A stretch of DNA of 64,000 nucleotides from Chromobacterium vaccinii (lineage in GTDB: Bacteria; Pseudomonadota; Gammaproteobacteria; Burkholderiales; Chromobacteriaceae). The notes under the pieces are model-generated. The model saw nothing but the letters and a program-made list of their open reading frames with translations, was not told where the DNA came from and searched no databases. Location: assembly GCF_000971335.1 (NCBI RefSeq), contig NZ_JZJL01000024.1:1-64000 (forward strand). The letters are read 5' to 3'. Made by a program: the position numbers and the translations under genes. Below, piece after piece: positions 38,310 to 47,370 of this stretch. Positions within the stretch are counted from its first letter, which is position 1. Every line of letters begins with the position of its first letter.

Positions 38310-39467
38310 TCACAGCGTATAGCAGCGGTCGCCGCGGGCGAAGCCCAGCCAGTCTATGGAAACGCCTTTGCCGAAGCCCATCGCCTTGAAGGTTTCGCCC
38401 ATTTCCTGCGGCGACAGCAAGCGCTGCGCCGCCTTGGCCACCGGCAGGTAGGTTTTGACGTCGTTGGCGTCCAGCGACTGCAGTCGGTCGACCAGGCCGC
38501 AGTTGACCAGGAATTGCGCCTGGCTGGTATAGCCTATCAGGTCGAGGCCGGCATCGACGCCGCTCTGGGCGACGGCGCTGAAGTCGACGTGGCAGGTCAG
38601 GTCCATCAGGCCGGGCAGGTAGAACGGGTCCTGCACCGTGTGGTGGCGGTAGTGGCCCAGCAGCGTGCCCATGCTGCGCTCCGGGTGGTAGTACTCGGAC
38701 GCGGCGTGGCCGTAGTCGATCATCAGGATGGCGCCGCGGGCCAGCGCGCCGGCGACGGTGGATATGAAGCCGCGGTTGGCCAGGCTGATCTCGGTCTCGT
38801 AGCGCGGGATGTCCGGCACCAGCTGCGCGGCGAGCTCCGCCAGCCGGGCGTCGGCGAAATCGCGGTCTTCATAGGCGAGAGCGCCGTCGCGGACGGTGAC
38901 ACCGCGCTGGCGAAGCTGGCGGTTTTCGTCGCGGAACACCATCTCGCAGGGCATCGCGTCCAGCAATTCATTGCCGATGACGATGCCGTCGATCGCGTCC
39001 GGCAGCCGGTCGGCCCATTCGACGCGGCCGGCCAGGTGCGGCAGCGCGGCGCGGATGTTGTCGCGCTGGCGTTCCACCAGATCCGGCGACAGGTCCAGGA
39101 TCACGTATTTTTGCGGCAAGCAGCCCAGCGCCTCCAGCTCGGCCAGCAGGTCTATCGCCAGCTTGCCGGTGCCGGCGCCGAATTCGTAGATGGCGCCGGC
39201 GGTCTGCGGCAGCAACTCGGCCAGCTGGCGGGCCAGCGACTGGCCGAACAGCGGCGTCAGTTCCGGCGCGGTGATGAAATCGCCGCTCTCGCCCAGCTTG
39301 CTGCTGCCGGCCGCGTAATAGCCCATGCCGGGCGCGTAGAGCGCCAATTCCATATAATGCGAAAAGGGTATCCAGCCGCCGGCTTCGGCGACGGCCTGGC
39401 TGATGCGGCCGCACAGGGCCTGGCTGGTGGCCAGCGCTTCTGGACTGGCGGCGGGTAAGGTGGTCAT
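38310..39467 (-). CDS. SAM-dependent methyltransferase, MidA/NDUFAF7 family
   Basis: A protein of 385 residues. The SAM-binding motif EFGAGTGKLAIDLL near residue 107 and the family markers DFITAPELTPLFGQ and DYGHAASEYYHPERSMGTLLGHYRHH are present. The eukaryotic relative NDUFAF7 dimethylates an arginine of complex I; the bacterial target is not known. The ATG at 39467 has an AGGA site; the frame is open for 53 more codons of unlikely sequence. The gene is divergent from the pteridine reductase gene. Confidence 0.9.
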   Translation of the reverse strand: MTTLPAASPEALATSQALCGRISQAVAEAGGWIPFSHYMELALYAPGMGYYAAGSSKLGESGDFITAPELTPLFGQSLARQLAELLPQTAGAIYEFGAGTGKLAIDLLAELEALGCLPQKYVILDLSPDLVERQRDNIRAALPHLAGRVEWADRLPDAIDGIVIGNELLDAMPCEMVFRDENRQLRQRGVTVRDGALAYEDRDFADARLAELAAQLVPDIPRYETEISLANRGFISTVAGALARGAILMIDYGHAASEYYHPERSMGTLLGHYRHHTVQDPFYLPGLMDLTCHVDFSAVAQSGVDAGLDLIGYTSQAQFLVNCGLVDRLQSLDANDVKTYLPVAKAAQRLLSPQEMGETFKAMGFGKGVSIDWLGFARGDRCYTL

Positions 39468-39552
39468 GGCTGTCGTCCTGCTACAATGTGGCGCGATTGT
39501 GGTGCAAAGCGCAGCGCCCGTGAAGGGGCGAGGAATTCGATTCGAGGAAGCA

Positions 39553-40311
39553 ATGCTAACAGAGCGACAACAAGATGAGCGCGTGGTCCTGATCACCGGC
39601 GCCGCGCGCCGGGTGGGGGCGGGCATCGCCCGGCTGCTGCACGCGCGCGGGCTGAGGCTGGTGTTGCACTACCGAGGTTCGCGCGCCGACGCCGAGGCGC
39701 TGGCGGCGGAATTGAACGCGATTCGGCCGGACAGCGCCAAGCTGGTCCAGGCCGATCTGCTGGACGCGGCGGCGCTGCCGGAGCTGGCGGCTCGGACGGT
39801 GGCGGCCTTTGGCCGGCTGGACGGCCTGGTCAACAACGCGTCCAGTTTCTTCCCGACGGAAGTGGGCCGGATCGATGAGGCGGCCTGGCATGATCTGATG
39901 GGCAGCAATCTGAAAGCGCCGCTGTTTCTCAGCCAGGCGCTGGCGCCGGAGCTGACGCGGCGCGGCGGCGCCATCGTCGGCATCGCCGACATCCATATGG
40001 ACAGGCCGATGGCGCGGCATGTGGTGTACAACCTGGCCAAGGCCGGCCACGCCCAGCTGATCCGCAGCCTGGCGATCGAGCTGGCGCCGGCGGTGCGGGT
40101 CAACGGCGTGGCGCCGGGCGTCAATCTGTGGCCGGAGAGCGAGGCTTCGTTCGACGCGGCGGGGCGCGAAGCGATCGAGGCGAGCATACCGCTGCGGCGC
40201 ACCGGCGTGCCGGAAGACATCGCCCGGGCCGTGGCTTTTTTGTTGCTGGACGCGACTTACGTCACCGGCCAGATCCTGGCGGTGGATGGCGGCCGCGGCA
40301 TCGTGCTGTGA
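39553..40311 (+). CDS. folM: Pteridine reductase (FolM/PTR1-like short-chain dehydrogenase)
   Basis: A protein of 252 residues. The cofactor motif TGAARRVGAGIA (residues 15-26) has the Arg-Arg typical of pteridine reductases instead of the usual glycine-rich SDR motif. The active-site YxxxK is Y159/K163 in VVYNLAKAGH. NNASSFFPTEVG and GIADIHMDRP match the family. It should reduce dihydromonapterin or dihydrofolate with NADPH. The start at 39553 has GAGGAAG just upstream; a longer open frame exists. Confidence 0.88.
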   Translation: MLTERQQDERVVLITGAARRVGAGIARLLHARGLRLVLHYRGSRADAEALAAELNAIRPDSAKLVQADLLDAAALPELAARTVAAFGRLDGLVNNASSFFPTEVGRIDEAAWHDLMGSNLKAPLFLSQALAPELTRRGGAIVGIADIHMDRPMARHVVYNLAKAGHAQLIRSLAIELAPAVRVNGVAPGVNLWPESEASFDAAGREAIEASIPLRRTGVPEDIARAVAFLLLDATYVTGQILAVDGGRGIVL

Positions 40312-40313
40312 CG

Positions 40314-40348
40314 GTTTTCCGCCGCCATGGATTTTGGCGGCGGAAAAC
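40314..40348. other. 13-bp inverted repeat between folM-like gene and ttcA
   Basis: GTTTTCCGCCGCC (40314-40326) pairs perfectly with 40336-40348 across a nine-base loop. The flanks have no T run on the transcribed side, so it is not a normal terminator. It lies in the leader or promoter region of ttcA. Confidence 0.6.
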
Positions 40349-40386
40349 GGTAAAATCGCCTGTTTTTCAATTTCTTAGCCGTACCC

Positions 40387-41352
40387 ATGTCCGAACTGAA
40401 CGCCGCGCTCGACGACAAGGCCAAGAAGGCCGCGTTTGAAGGCAACAAACTGGCCAAGCGCCTGCGCCACCACGTCGGTGACGCCATCAATGATTTCAAC
40501 ATGATCGAAGAGGGCGACCGCGTGATGGTCTGCCTGTCGGGCGGCAAGGACAGCTATACCTTGCTGGACATCCTGCTGGGCCTGCAGAAGTCCGCGCCGA
40601 TCAACTTCTCCATCGTCGCGGTCAATCTGGACCAGAAGCAGCCGGGCTTCCCCGAGCACGTGCTGCCGCAATACCTGCAGTCCATCGGCGTGGAGTACCG
40701 CATCGTCGAGGAAGACACCTACTCCATCGTCAAGCGGCTGGTGCCGGAAGGCAAGACCACCTGCAGCCTGTGCTCGCGGCTGCGCCGCGGCATCCTGTAC
40801 CGCGTGGCGGACGAGTTGGGCGCCACCAAGATCGCGCTGGGCCACCACCGCGACGACATCCTGCACACGCTGTTCCTGAACATGTTCTACGGCGGCAAGA
40901 TGAAGGCGATGCCGCCCAAGCTGGTGTCCGACGACGGCCGCCACATGGTGATCCGCCCGCTGGCCTATTGCCGCGAGAAGGACATCATCCGCTACGCCGA
41001 TTGGAAAGAATTTCCGATCATCCCGTGTAATTTGTGCGGCTCCCAGCCCAATCTGCAGCGCCAGGTGGTCAAGGAGATGGTCAATGACTGGGACAAGCGT
41101 TTCCCCGGCCGCGTCGAGAGCATGTTCCGCGCGCTGCAAAACGTCGTCCCGTCGCATCTGGCCGACACCAGGCTGTACGATTTCGCGTCGCTGAAAACCG
41201 GCGACGCGCCTTTCGCCGACGGCGACACCGCCTTCGACAAGGAAGAGTTCCGCGATCCGGCGCCGGATGCGGACGACGCGGGCGAGGCTGCGCCGAAGCG
41301 CACCATCAGCATCCTGGATTCCCGCGGCAAGGAGGCCGGCTGTGGCGCGTAG
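40387..41352 (+). CDS. ttcA: tRNA 2-thiocytidine(32) synthetase TtcA
   Basis: A protein of 321 residues. The PP-loop SGGKDS is near residue 50. The two iron-sulfur CxxC pairs are C126/C129 (CSLC) and C214/C217 (CNLC). TtcA thiolates cytidine 32 in several tRNAs with ATP and an [4Fe-4S] cluster. Its stop lies inside the next gene (11-base overlap). Confidence 0.96.
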   Translation: MSELNAALDDKAKKAAFEGNKLAKRLRHHVGDAINDFNMIEEGDRVMVCLSGGKDSYTLLDILLGLQKSAPINFSIVAVNLDQKQPGFPEHVLPQYLQSIGVEYRIVEEDTYSIVKRLVPEGKTTCSLCSRLRRGILYRVADELGATKIALGHHRDDILHTLFLNMFYGGKMKAMPPKLVSDDGRHMVIRPLAYCREKDIIRYADWKEFPIIPCNLCGSQPNLQRQVVKEMVNDWDKRFPGRVESMFRALQNVVPSHLADTRLYDFASLKTGDAPFADGDTAFDKEEFRDPAPDADDAGEAAPKRTISILDSRGKEAGCGA

Positions 41353-42142
41353 GGCGCTGCACCCGTTCCGCCGCCGCGTGCGGCCGGCGGTGGAGGCGAT
41401 GCCGGAGGTGGAGATCTCGGAAGAGGGCAATATCCGTTCGCTGCACCTGGGCTCGGAAACGATACAGAGCTCGATGGACCTCGACGATCCGCCGGATCTG
41501 GTGCTGTCCTACAGCCGCGCGATGATGGGCTTTCTGCTGTGGAACGACGATCCCAAGCACATCCTGCAGATCGGCCTGGGCGGCGGATCATTCGCCCGCT
41601 TCATCGATGAGTACCTGCCGGACGCCGTCAGCGTGGCGGTGGACATCAATCCGCAGGTGATCGCGGTGGCGCGCGCCTTCTTCCAGTTGCCGGAGGAGGG
41701 CGATTTCTTCGAGATCGTCGAGGCCGACGGCGCCGATTACGTGAAGATCTTCCGCGGCTCCACCGACGCGATCCTGGTGGACGGCTTCGATGGCCTGCAG
41801 ATCGTCGACGCGCTGACGACGGAAGACTTCTTCGAGGACTGCAAGCGCGCGCTGAGCCCCAAGGGCGTGTTCGTCACCAACTGGTGGAGCGGGGACAAGC
41901 GCTACCAGGCTTTCATCGAACGGCTGTTGAACGTTTTCGAGGGGCGGGTGATCGAACTGCCTGCCGCCACCCATGGCAACGTCGCGGTGATCGCTTTCCG
42001 CCAGAGCCCGACGCTGACGCAGTGGGAGGCGCTGAAAAAGCGCGCCGACGAGCTGGAGGGGCGCTTCGGGCTGGAGTTCGGCGAGTTCGTCAACCGGCTG
42101 AAGCAGACCAACCAGCAGACCGCCGGGCACCTGTTGATCTGA
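41342..42142 (+). CDS. Spermidine-synthase-like (class I SAM fold) protein
   Basis: A protein of 266 residues. The nucleotide-binding core is [33 protein letters not shown] near residue 80, followed by a DGFDGLQIV stretch at about 142-150. This matches SpeE-like aminopropyltransferases, but the short N-terminus suggests it may not use decarboxylated SAM. I chose GTG at 41342: an AAGGAGG site lies exactly six bases before it, while the earlier ATG overlaps deep into ttcA. It is translationally coupled to ttcA. Confidence 0.85.
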   Translation: MARRALHPFRRRVRPAVEAMPEVEISEEGNIRSLHLGSETIQSSMDLDDPPDLVLSYSRAMMGFLLWNDDPKHILQIGLGGGSFARFIDEYLPDAVSVAVDINPQVIAVARAFFQLPEEGDFFEIVEADGADYVKIFRGSTDAILVDGFDGLQIVDALTTEDFFEDCKRALSPKGVFVTNWWSGDKRYQAFIERLLNVFEGRVIELPAATHGNVAVIAFRQSPTLTQWEALKKRADELEGRFGLEFGEFVNRLKQTNQQTAGHLLI

Positions 42143-42214
42143 GCCAGGACAAATCCGCCGCGAAAAGCGCGCGGCGGTTACGTTTGCTTACCCAAAAGCC
42201 GGCGCAACGCGGCG

Positions 42215-42332
42215 TATAATGCCAAGCTGCGCGCGCATCGAGCGCCGGTTTCGGGCCCGAGGCCCGGGTCAGACGTGGCAGTACCTTATACCTGAGTACC
42301 GAATGACCGGGCGGCAGACGGGCGTCTGCCGC
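42215..42332 (+). promoter_or_regulatory. Promoter-like site and structured leader of the glycan cluster
   Basis: TATAAT is at 42215-42220 with no well-placed -35. The 144-base stretch before the wbpA-type GTG contains a 6-bp GC stem (42252-42257 with 42261-42266) and a perfect 10-bp inverted repeat (42311-42320 with 42323-42332) followed by TCAAGCTTTT. The last looks like a weak terminator or attenuator. No known riboswitch is recognised, and no good ops/JUMPstart element is present. Confidence 0.45.
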
Positions 42333-42364
42333 TCAAGCTTTTACATCCTGTTGGGACTTTCATC

Positions 42365-43672
42365 GTGATCAAGCAGCAACTGCTCAATCGTATCGCGGAC
42401 AAATCCGCTGTCATCGGCATCGTGGGTCTGGGCTATGTCGGCCTGCCGCTGATGCTGCGTTTCGCCGAGGTCGGCTACAAGGTTCTGGGCTTCGACATCG
42501 ACAAGAGCAAGGTCGATGCCCTGATGGCCGGCAACAGCTACATCGAGCACATTTCCGCCGACAGCATCGCCACCGCCCTGACCCGCGGCTTCGAAGCCAC
42601 CGCCGACTTCTCCCGCGCCGGCGAGGCCGACACGCTGATCCTGTGCGTGCCGACGCCGCTGAACAAGTACCGCGAGCCGGACCTGTCCTTCGTGCTGAAC
42701 ACCATCGACAGCCTGGTGCCTTACCTGCGCGAAGGCCATCTGGTGTCGCTGGAGTCCACCACCTACCCGGGCACCACCGATGAAGAGCTGCTGCCGCGGA
42801 TGGAATCGCGCGGCCTGAAGGTGGGCGATGACGCCTTCCTGGTGTTCTCGCCGGAGCGCGAAGATCCGGGCAATCCCGATTTCACCACCCGCACCATTCC
42901 CAAGGTGTGCGGCGGCGTCACCGAAGCCTGCCAGGAAATCGGCGTCGCGCTGTACAGCGCGGTGATCGACAAGGTGGTGCCGGTGTCGTCCACCCGCGCC
43001 GCCGAAATGACCAAGCTGCTGGAGAACATCCACCGCGCGGTCAACATCGGTCTGGTCAACGAGATGAAGATCGTCGCCGACCGGATGGGCATCGACATCC
43101 ACGAAGTGATCCGCGCCGCGGCCACCAAGCCGTTCGGCTTCGTGCCCTACTATCCGGGCCCGGGCCTGGGCGGCCACTGCATCCCGATCGACCCGTTCTA
43201 CCTGACTTGGAAGGCGCGCGAGTACGGCGTCAACACCCGCTTCATCGAACTGGCCGGCGAAGTGAACAGCAATATGCCGGACTACGTGGTGTCCAAGGTG
43301 GCTTCCGCGCTGAACCTGCGCAAGAAGGCCATCAACGGCAGCCGCGTGCTGGTGCTGGGCATCGCCTATAAGAAAAACGTCGACGACATGCGCGAAAGCC
43401 CGTCGGTGTTCCTGATGGAAAAACTGCGCGACCTGGGCGCCGAAGTGGCGTACAGCGATCCGCACGTGCCGGTGTTCCCGAAGATGCGCGAACACGCGTT
43501 CGATCTGAAGAGCGTGCCGCTGACCGCCGAATCCATCGCCGGCTACGACTGCGTGCTGCTGGCCACCGACCACGACAAGTTCGACTACGAGCTGATCAAG
43601 GCCAAGGCCCAGCTGGTGGTCGACAGCCGCGGCAAGTACCTGGAGCCTGCCGAGCACATCGTCAAGGCTTGA
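42365..43672 (+). CDS. wbpA: UDP-N-acetyl-D-glucosamine 6-dehydrogenase, WbpA-like
   Basis: A protein of 435 residues, the length of P. aeruginosa WbpA (436). The NAD motif [18 protein letters not shown] lies at 18-35. The catalytic cysteine is C272 in [15 protein letters not shown]. The C-terminal domain has [20 protein letters not shown]. It should oxidise UDP-GlcNAc to UDP-GlcNAcA, the first step towards the diacetamido-uronic sugar built by WbpB, WbpE and WbpD, all found downstream. The start is GTG with a GGGA site. Confidence 0.93.
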   Translation: MIKQQLLNRIADKSAVIGIVGLGYVGLPLMLRFAEVGYKVLGFDIDKSKVDALMAGNSYIEHISADSIATALTRGFEATADFSRAGEADTLILCVPTPLNKYREPDLSFVLNTIDSLVPYLREGHLVSLESTTYPGTTDEELLPRMESRGLKVGDDAFLVFSPEREDPGNPDFTTRTIPKVCGGVTEACQEIGVALYSAVIDKVVPVSSTRAAEMTKLLENIHRAVNIGLVNEMKIVADRMGIDIHEVIRAAATKPFGFVPYYPGPGLGGHCIPIDPFYLTWKAREYGVNTRFIELAGEVNSNMPDYVVSKVASALNLRKKAINGSRVLVLGIAYKKNVDDMRESPSVFLMEKLRDLGAEVAYSDPHVPVFPKMREHAFDLKSVPLTAESIAGYDCVLLATDHDKFDYELIKAKAQLVVDSRGKYLEPAEHIVKA

Positions 43673-43675
43673 GGC

Positions 43676-44260
43676 GTGCAAGGGCGCTTTCCCCGGGCGG
43701 GAGCGTGGCTGGCGGGGCTGGGCGCGCTCACGCTGCTGGCGGCGCTGGCGTTGACGCCGCTGATCCGCTATTCCAAGAGCTGGCTGGTGGCCGAAGTGCC
43801 CCAGCCGCGCGCGGACTGGATCGTGGTGCTGGGCGGGGAAAGCGGCGAGCGGGTGATAGGCGCGGCGGAACTGTACCATCAGGGCCGCGCGCCTTTCGTC
43901 TTCGTCAGCGGCGAAGGCGATTGCCTGCTGATCGTGCGCAGGCTGGTGATGGCCGGCGTGCCGCGCGGGAAGATAGGCTATGAGTGCCAGTCGCGGAATA
44001 CCCGGCAGAACGCCGAATTCACCCGGCAGGCGCTGGCCTCGCACCAGCCGCGGCGCGTCACGCTGGTGACCTCGTGGTTCCACTCGCGGCGGGCGCTGGA
44101 GACTTTCCGCCAGGCCTGGCCGGAGGTGGACTGGGGCATGCACATCGTGTACCCGGGCAACGATTTGCGCCACAGCCTGGCCTTGTACGACGCCGGCGCG
44201 GTGCTGACCGAATATTTGAAGATACTGGTGTATTCAGTACGTTACTGGACGTTCAAATGA
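43676..44260 (+). CDS. DUF218/YdcF-like membrane protein
   Basis: A protein of 194 residues starting with GTG four bases after wbpA. One membrane segment (about 12-30) precedes a periplasmic DUF218 domain with DWIVVLGGESGERVIGAAELYHQGRAPFVFVSGEGD and the end VTLVTSWFHSRRALETFRQAWP. Related proteins (SanA, YdcF, ElyC) affect envelope and lipid-carrier metabolism. Its ATGA overlap with the next gene puts it firmly in this operon, which is unusual for a wbp-type cluster. Confidence 0.85.
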   Translation: MQGRFPRAGAWLAGLGALTLLAALALTPLIRYSKSWLVAEVPQPRADWIVVLGGESGERVIGAAELYHQGRAPFVFVSGEGDCLLIVRRLVMAGVPRGKIGYECQSRNTRQNAEFTRQALASHQPRRVTLVTSWFHSRRALETFRQAWPEVDWGMHIVYPGNDLRHSLALYDAGAVLTEYLKILVYSVRYWTFK

Positions 44261-45315
44261 TAGTGATTCCTCCGATTGCCGATCGCAAGATCCGCTTCGC
44301 CCTGGTCGGCTGCGGCCGCATCGCCAACAACCACTTCGGCGCGCTGGAGAAGCACGCCGACCGCGCCGAGCTGGTTGACGTCTGCGACATCGATCCGGCC
44401 GCGCTGAAGGCCGCCGTCGAGCGCACCGGCGCCCGCGGCCACGCCAGCCTGACCGACATGCTGGCGCAAACCAACGCCGACATCGTCATCCTGACCACGC
44501 CGTCCGGTCTGCATCCGAGCCAGAGCATCCAGTGCTCCGAAGCCGGCTTCCACGTGATGACCGAGAAGCCGATGGCCACCCGCTGGGAAGACGGCCTGGA
44601 GATGGTCAAGGCCGCCGACAAGGCGAACCGGCATCTGTTCGTGGTCAAGCAGAACCGCCGCAACGACACGCTGCAGCTGTTGAAGCGCGCGATGACGGAA
44701 AAGCGCTTCGGCCGCATCTACATGGTCAACGTCAATGTGTTCTGGACTCGTCCGCAGGAGTACTACGACGCGGCCGGCTGGCGCGGCACCTGGGAATTCG
44801 ACGGCGGCGCCTTCATGAACCAGGCCAGCCACTACGTCGATCTGCTGGACTGGCTGATCGGCCCGGTGGAAAGCGTGCAGGCCTACACCGCCACCTTGGC
44901 CCGCAATATCGAGGTGGAAGACACCGGCACCGTCAGCGTCAAGTGGCGCTCCGGGGCGCTGGGCAGCATGAACGTCACCATGCTGACCTACCCGAAGAAT
45001 CTGGAAGGCAGCATCACCATCCTGGGCGAAAAGGGCTCGGTGCGCGTGGGCGGCGTGGCCGTCAACGAGATCCAGCACTGGGAGTTCGCCGAGCCGCACG
45101 CGATGGATGAAGACATCAAGAAAGCCAGCTACGCGACCACCAGCGTCTACGGCTTCGGCCACCCGCTGTACTACGACAATGTGATCAAGACCATGCGCGG
45201 CGAAGCCACGCCGGAAACCGATGGCCGCGAGGGCCTGAAGTCGCTGGAGCTGCTGATCGCGATGTATCTGTCGGCCCGCGACGGCCGCCGCGTCAGCCTG
45301 CCGCTGGATTATTAA
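44257..45315 (+). CDS. wbpB: UDP-GlcNAcA 3-dehydrogenase, WbpB-like oxidoreductase
   Basis: A protein of 352 residues, Gfo/Idh/MocA family. The Rossmann motif FALVGCGRIANNHFGALEKH lies near residues 14-33. EKPMATRWEDGLEMV contains the family's conserved EKP lysine, and GGAFMNQASHYVDLLDWL carries the catalytic histidine region. It should oxidise carbon 3 of UDP-GlcNAcA, giving the ketone that WbpE aminates. The true start is ATG 44257, overlapping the YdcF-like stop; the frame is open much further upstream. Confidence 0.92.
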   Translation: MIVIPPIADRKIRFALVGCGRIANNHFGALEKHADRAELVDVCDIDPAALKAAVERTGARGHASLTDMLAQTNADIVILTTPSGLHPSQSIQCSEAGFHVMTEKPMATRWEDGLEMVKAADKANRHLFVVKQNRRNDTLQLLKRAMTEKRFGRIYMVNVNVFWTRPQEYYDAAGWRGTWEFDGGAFMNQASHYVDLLDWLIGPVESVQAYTATLARNIEVEDTGTVSVKWRSGALGSMNVTMLTYPKNLEGSITILGEKGSVRVGGVAVNEIQHWEFAEPHAMDEDIKKASYATTSVYGFGHPLYYDNVIKTMRGEATPETDGREGLKSLELLIAMYLSARDGRRVSLPLDY

Positions 45316-45325
45316 GGCGGACAGC

Positions 45326-45592
45326 ATGTTCAGAAAAATAGTAGACGGCGCGCTGTGGGGCCTGGGGTTCTGGCTGGTCGGCGGTGTTTTGATGTTGATA
45401 TTTTCTTCTTTCGGGAACCACGTTGAAGCCCAGAAGCAAGTTTCAGCGGCATCGGCGCAGCAGCGGGAGGCCGAGCGCCAACATGCCCGCTATGAGGACT
45501 TGATGAGCCGTCAGGAAAAAGCGATGGCTCGTTCCGAGCAGCAATTGACTCGCTTGGACAAGCTTTTGGAAAAATGGGAGCGGCAGAAATGA
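45326..45592 (+). CDS. Small membrane-anchored coiled-coil protein
   Basis: A protein of 88 residues. One membrane segment (about 8-28, [20 protein letters not shown]) is followed by a long charged helix rich in Q, E, R and A (about 33-88), which should form a coiled coil. No family recognised. The gene is 10 bases after wbpB and overlaps wbpD by four bases (ATGA), so it is an integral part of the operon. It could scaffold enzymes at the membrane (inference). Confidence 0.85.
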   Translation: MFRKIVDGALWGLGFWLVGGVLMLIFSSFGNHVEAQKQVSAASAQQREAERQHARYEDLMSRQEKAMARSEQQLTRLDKLLEKWERQK

Positions 45593-46170
45593 GCCAGGTT
45601 CATATCCACCCTAGCGCCATCGTCGACGAAGGCGCCTCCCTGGGCGAGGGCACCCGCGTCTGGCACTGGGTGCACATCTGCGGCGGGGCGAAGATAGGCA
45701 AGGGCTGCTCCTTCGGTCAGAACGTGTTCGTCGGCAACGATGTGCTGATCGGCGACAACGTCAAGGTGCAGAACAATGTGTCGATCTACGACGCGGTGAC
45801 GCTGGAGGACGACGTGTTCTGCGGCCCGTCCATGGTGTTCACCAACGTCAACAATCCGCGCAGCCACGTCAACCGCAAGAACGAATACCGCCGCACGGTG
45901 GTGAAGAAGGGCGCGTCCATCGGCGCCAACGCCACCATCGTCTGCGGCCACACGGTGGGCGAGTACGCGTTCATCGGCGCCGGCGCGGTGGTCACCCGCG
46001 ACGTGCCGGCCTATGCGCTGATGGTGGGCACGCCGGCCAAGCGCATCGGCTGGATGTGCTCGTGCGGCGAGCGCCTGTCCAACGACATCGGCACCCATTC
46101 CTGCCCGGTTTGCGGCATTCATTACGAGGTCGGCGGCAACCACTGCACGCCGATAAAGAGCGGCGAGTAA
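45589..46170 (+). CDS. wbpD: UDP-GlcNAc3NA N-acetyltransferase, WbpD-like, with zinc-ribbon-like tail
   Basis: A protein of 193 residues. Left-handed beta-helix hexapeptide repeats run through most of the length ([19 protein letters not shown], then [15 protein letters not shown]). WbpD acetylates the 3-amino group of the aminated uronic sugar. After the usual [10 protein letters not shown], the protein has a C-terminal CSCG-x13-CPVC arrangement, a possible zinc ribbon that is longer than in the Pseudomonas enzyme as I remember it. GGGAG lies eight bases before the ATG at 45589. Confidence 0.9.
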   Translation: MSQVHIHPSAIVDEGASLGEGTRVWHWVHICGGAKIGKGCSFGQNVFVGNDVLIGDNVKVQNNVSIYDAVTLEDDVFCGPSMVFTNVNNPRSHVNRKNEYRRTVVKKGASIGANATIVCGHTVGEYAFIGAGAVVTRDVPAYALMVGTPAKRIGWMCSCGERLSNDIGTHSCPVCGIHYEVGGNHCTPIKSGE

Positions 46171-46194
46171 GCGCCGCCCGCGCGGCTTGTCCAG

Positions 46195-46226
46195 GGCGGC
46201 TCCCCATCGTTGGCGATGGGCCGCCG
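46195..46226 (+). other. Hairpin between wbpD and wbpE
   Basis: CCCATCG (46203-46209) and CGATGGG (46214-46220) form a 7-bp stem with TTGG loop; outer GGCGG/CCGCC can extend it. No clear T run follows. It may slow transcription or shield RNA between the two halves of the operon. Confidence 0.45.
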
Positions 46227-46268
46227 CCGCGCGATTTTCTAAAATATTGATTTGGGGTTGATCCTCTT

Positions 46269-47366
46269 ATGTCCATCCAGTTCATCGATCTGAAAGCGCA
46301 ATACCAGCATCTGAAAGCCGACATCGACGCCCGCATCCACGCGGTGCTGGATCACGGCCAGTACATCATGGGGCCGGAAGTGAAGGAGGTGGAGGAGCAA
46401 CTGGCGGCCTATACCGGCGCCAAGCACGCCATCGGCGTCTGCGACGGCACCAAGGCGCTGCTGATCGCGATGATGGCCTTGGGCATCGGCCCCGGCGACG
46501 AGGTGATCACCACCCCGTTCACCTTTATCGCCACCGGCGAGATGATCGCGCTGTTGGGCGCCAAGCCGGTGTTCGTCGACATCGACCCCGTCAGCTACAA
46601 CCTGGACCCGAACCTGCTGGAAGCGGCGATCACGCCGCGCACCCGCGCCATCATGCCGGTCAGCCTGTACGGCCAGGCGGCCGACTTCGCCGCCATCAAC
46701 GCCATCGCCGACAAGCACGGCATCGCGGTGATCGAGGACGGCGCGCAAAGCTTCGGCGCCAGCCAGCACGGCAACAAGTCCGGCAACCTGTCCACCATCG
46801 GCTGCACCAGCTTCTTCCCGAGCAAGCCCTTGGGCTGCTACGGCGACGGCGGCGCGGTGTTCACCAGCGACGACGCGCTGGCCAAGAAGATCCGCGAGAT
46901 CCGCGTGCACGGCCAGGACCGCCGCTACCATCATCCGGTCATCGGCCTGAACGGCCGCCTGGACACCATCCAGGCCGCGGTGCTGCTGGCCAAGCTGCCC
47001 AGCTTCGCCGACGAAGTCGCCGCGCGCGAGCGCATCGGCGCCCGCTACAGCGAGTTGCTGAAGGATGTGGCCCGGGTGCCGGTGATCGGCGCCGGCAACA
47101 CCCATGTCTACGCGCAATACACCATCGAGGTGGACGAGCGCGAAGCGGTGCAGGCCAAGCTCAAGGAGCTGGGCGTGCCGACCGCCGTCCACTATCCGAT
47201 CCCGTTGCACTTGCAGCCGGCCTTCGCCCATCTGGGCCAGGGCGAGGGCAGCTTCCCGCTGTCCGAGGCCGCCGGCAAGCGAGTGATGAGCTTGCCGATG
47301 CATCCCTTCCTGACGGAAGAGGCGCAGGAGACCATCGTCGCCGCGGTGAAGAAGGCGCTGGGCTGA
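46269..47366 (+). CDS. wbpE: UDP-3-keto-GlcNAcA aminotransferase, WbpE-like
   Basis: A 365-residue DegT/DnrJ/EryC1-type PLP enzyme. The PLP lysine is K186 in SFFPSKPLGCYGDGG; WbpE of Pseudomonas has it at 185. VFVDIDPVSYNLDP and IEDGAQSFGA are conserved family blocks. It should transfer an amino group from glutamate to carbon 3 of the WbpB product. With WbpA, WbpB and WbpD it completes UDP-2,3-diacetamido-2,3-dideoxy-glucuronic acid; a WbpI-type 2-epimerase is not seen. Confidence 0.93.
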   Translation: MSIQFIDLKAQYQHLKADIDARIHAVLDHGQYIMGPEVKEVEEQLAAYTGAKHAIGVCDGTKALLIAMMALGIGPGDEVITTPFTFIATGEMIALLGAKPVFVDIDPVSYNLDPNLLEAAITPRTRAIMPVSLYGQAADFAAINAIADKHGIAVIEDGAQSFGASQHGNKSGNLSTIGCTSFFPSKPLGCYGDGGAVFTSDDALAKKIREIRVHGQDRRYHHPVIGLNGRLDTIQAAVLLAKLPSFADEVAARERIGARYSELLKDVARVPVIGAGNTHVYAQYTIEVDEREAVQAKLKELGVPTAVHYPIPLHLQPAFAHLGQGEGSFPLSEAAGKRVMSLPMHPFLTEEAQETIVAAVKKALG

Positions 47367-47370
47367 GCGG

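Noticed and set aside
42215..42364. Known riboswitch or ops/JUMPstart element before wbpA
   Set aside because: I compared with the c-di-GMP and ops patterns I remember and saw no convincing match; left as an unidentified leader.
46210..46245. Promoter before wbpE (TTGGCG ... TAAAAT)
   Set aside because: The spacer is 24 bases, too long for sigma70.
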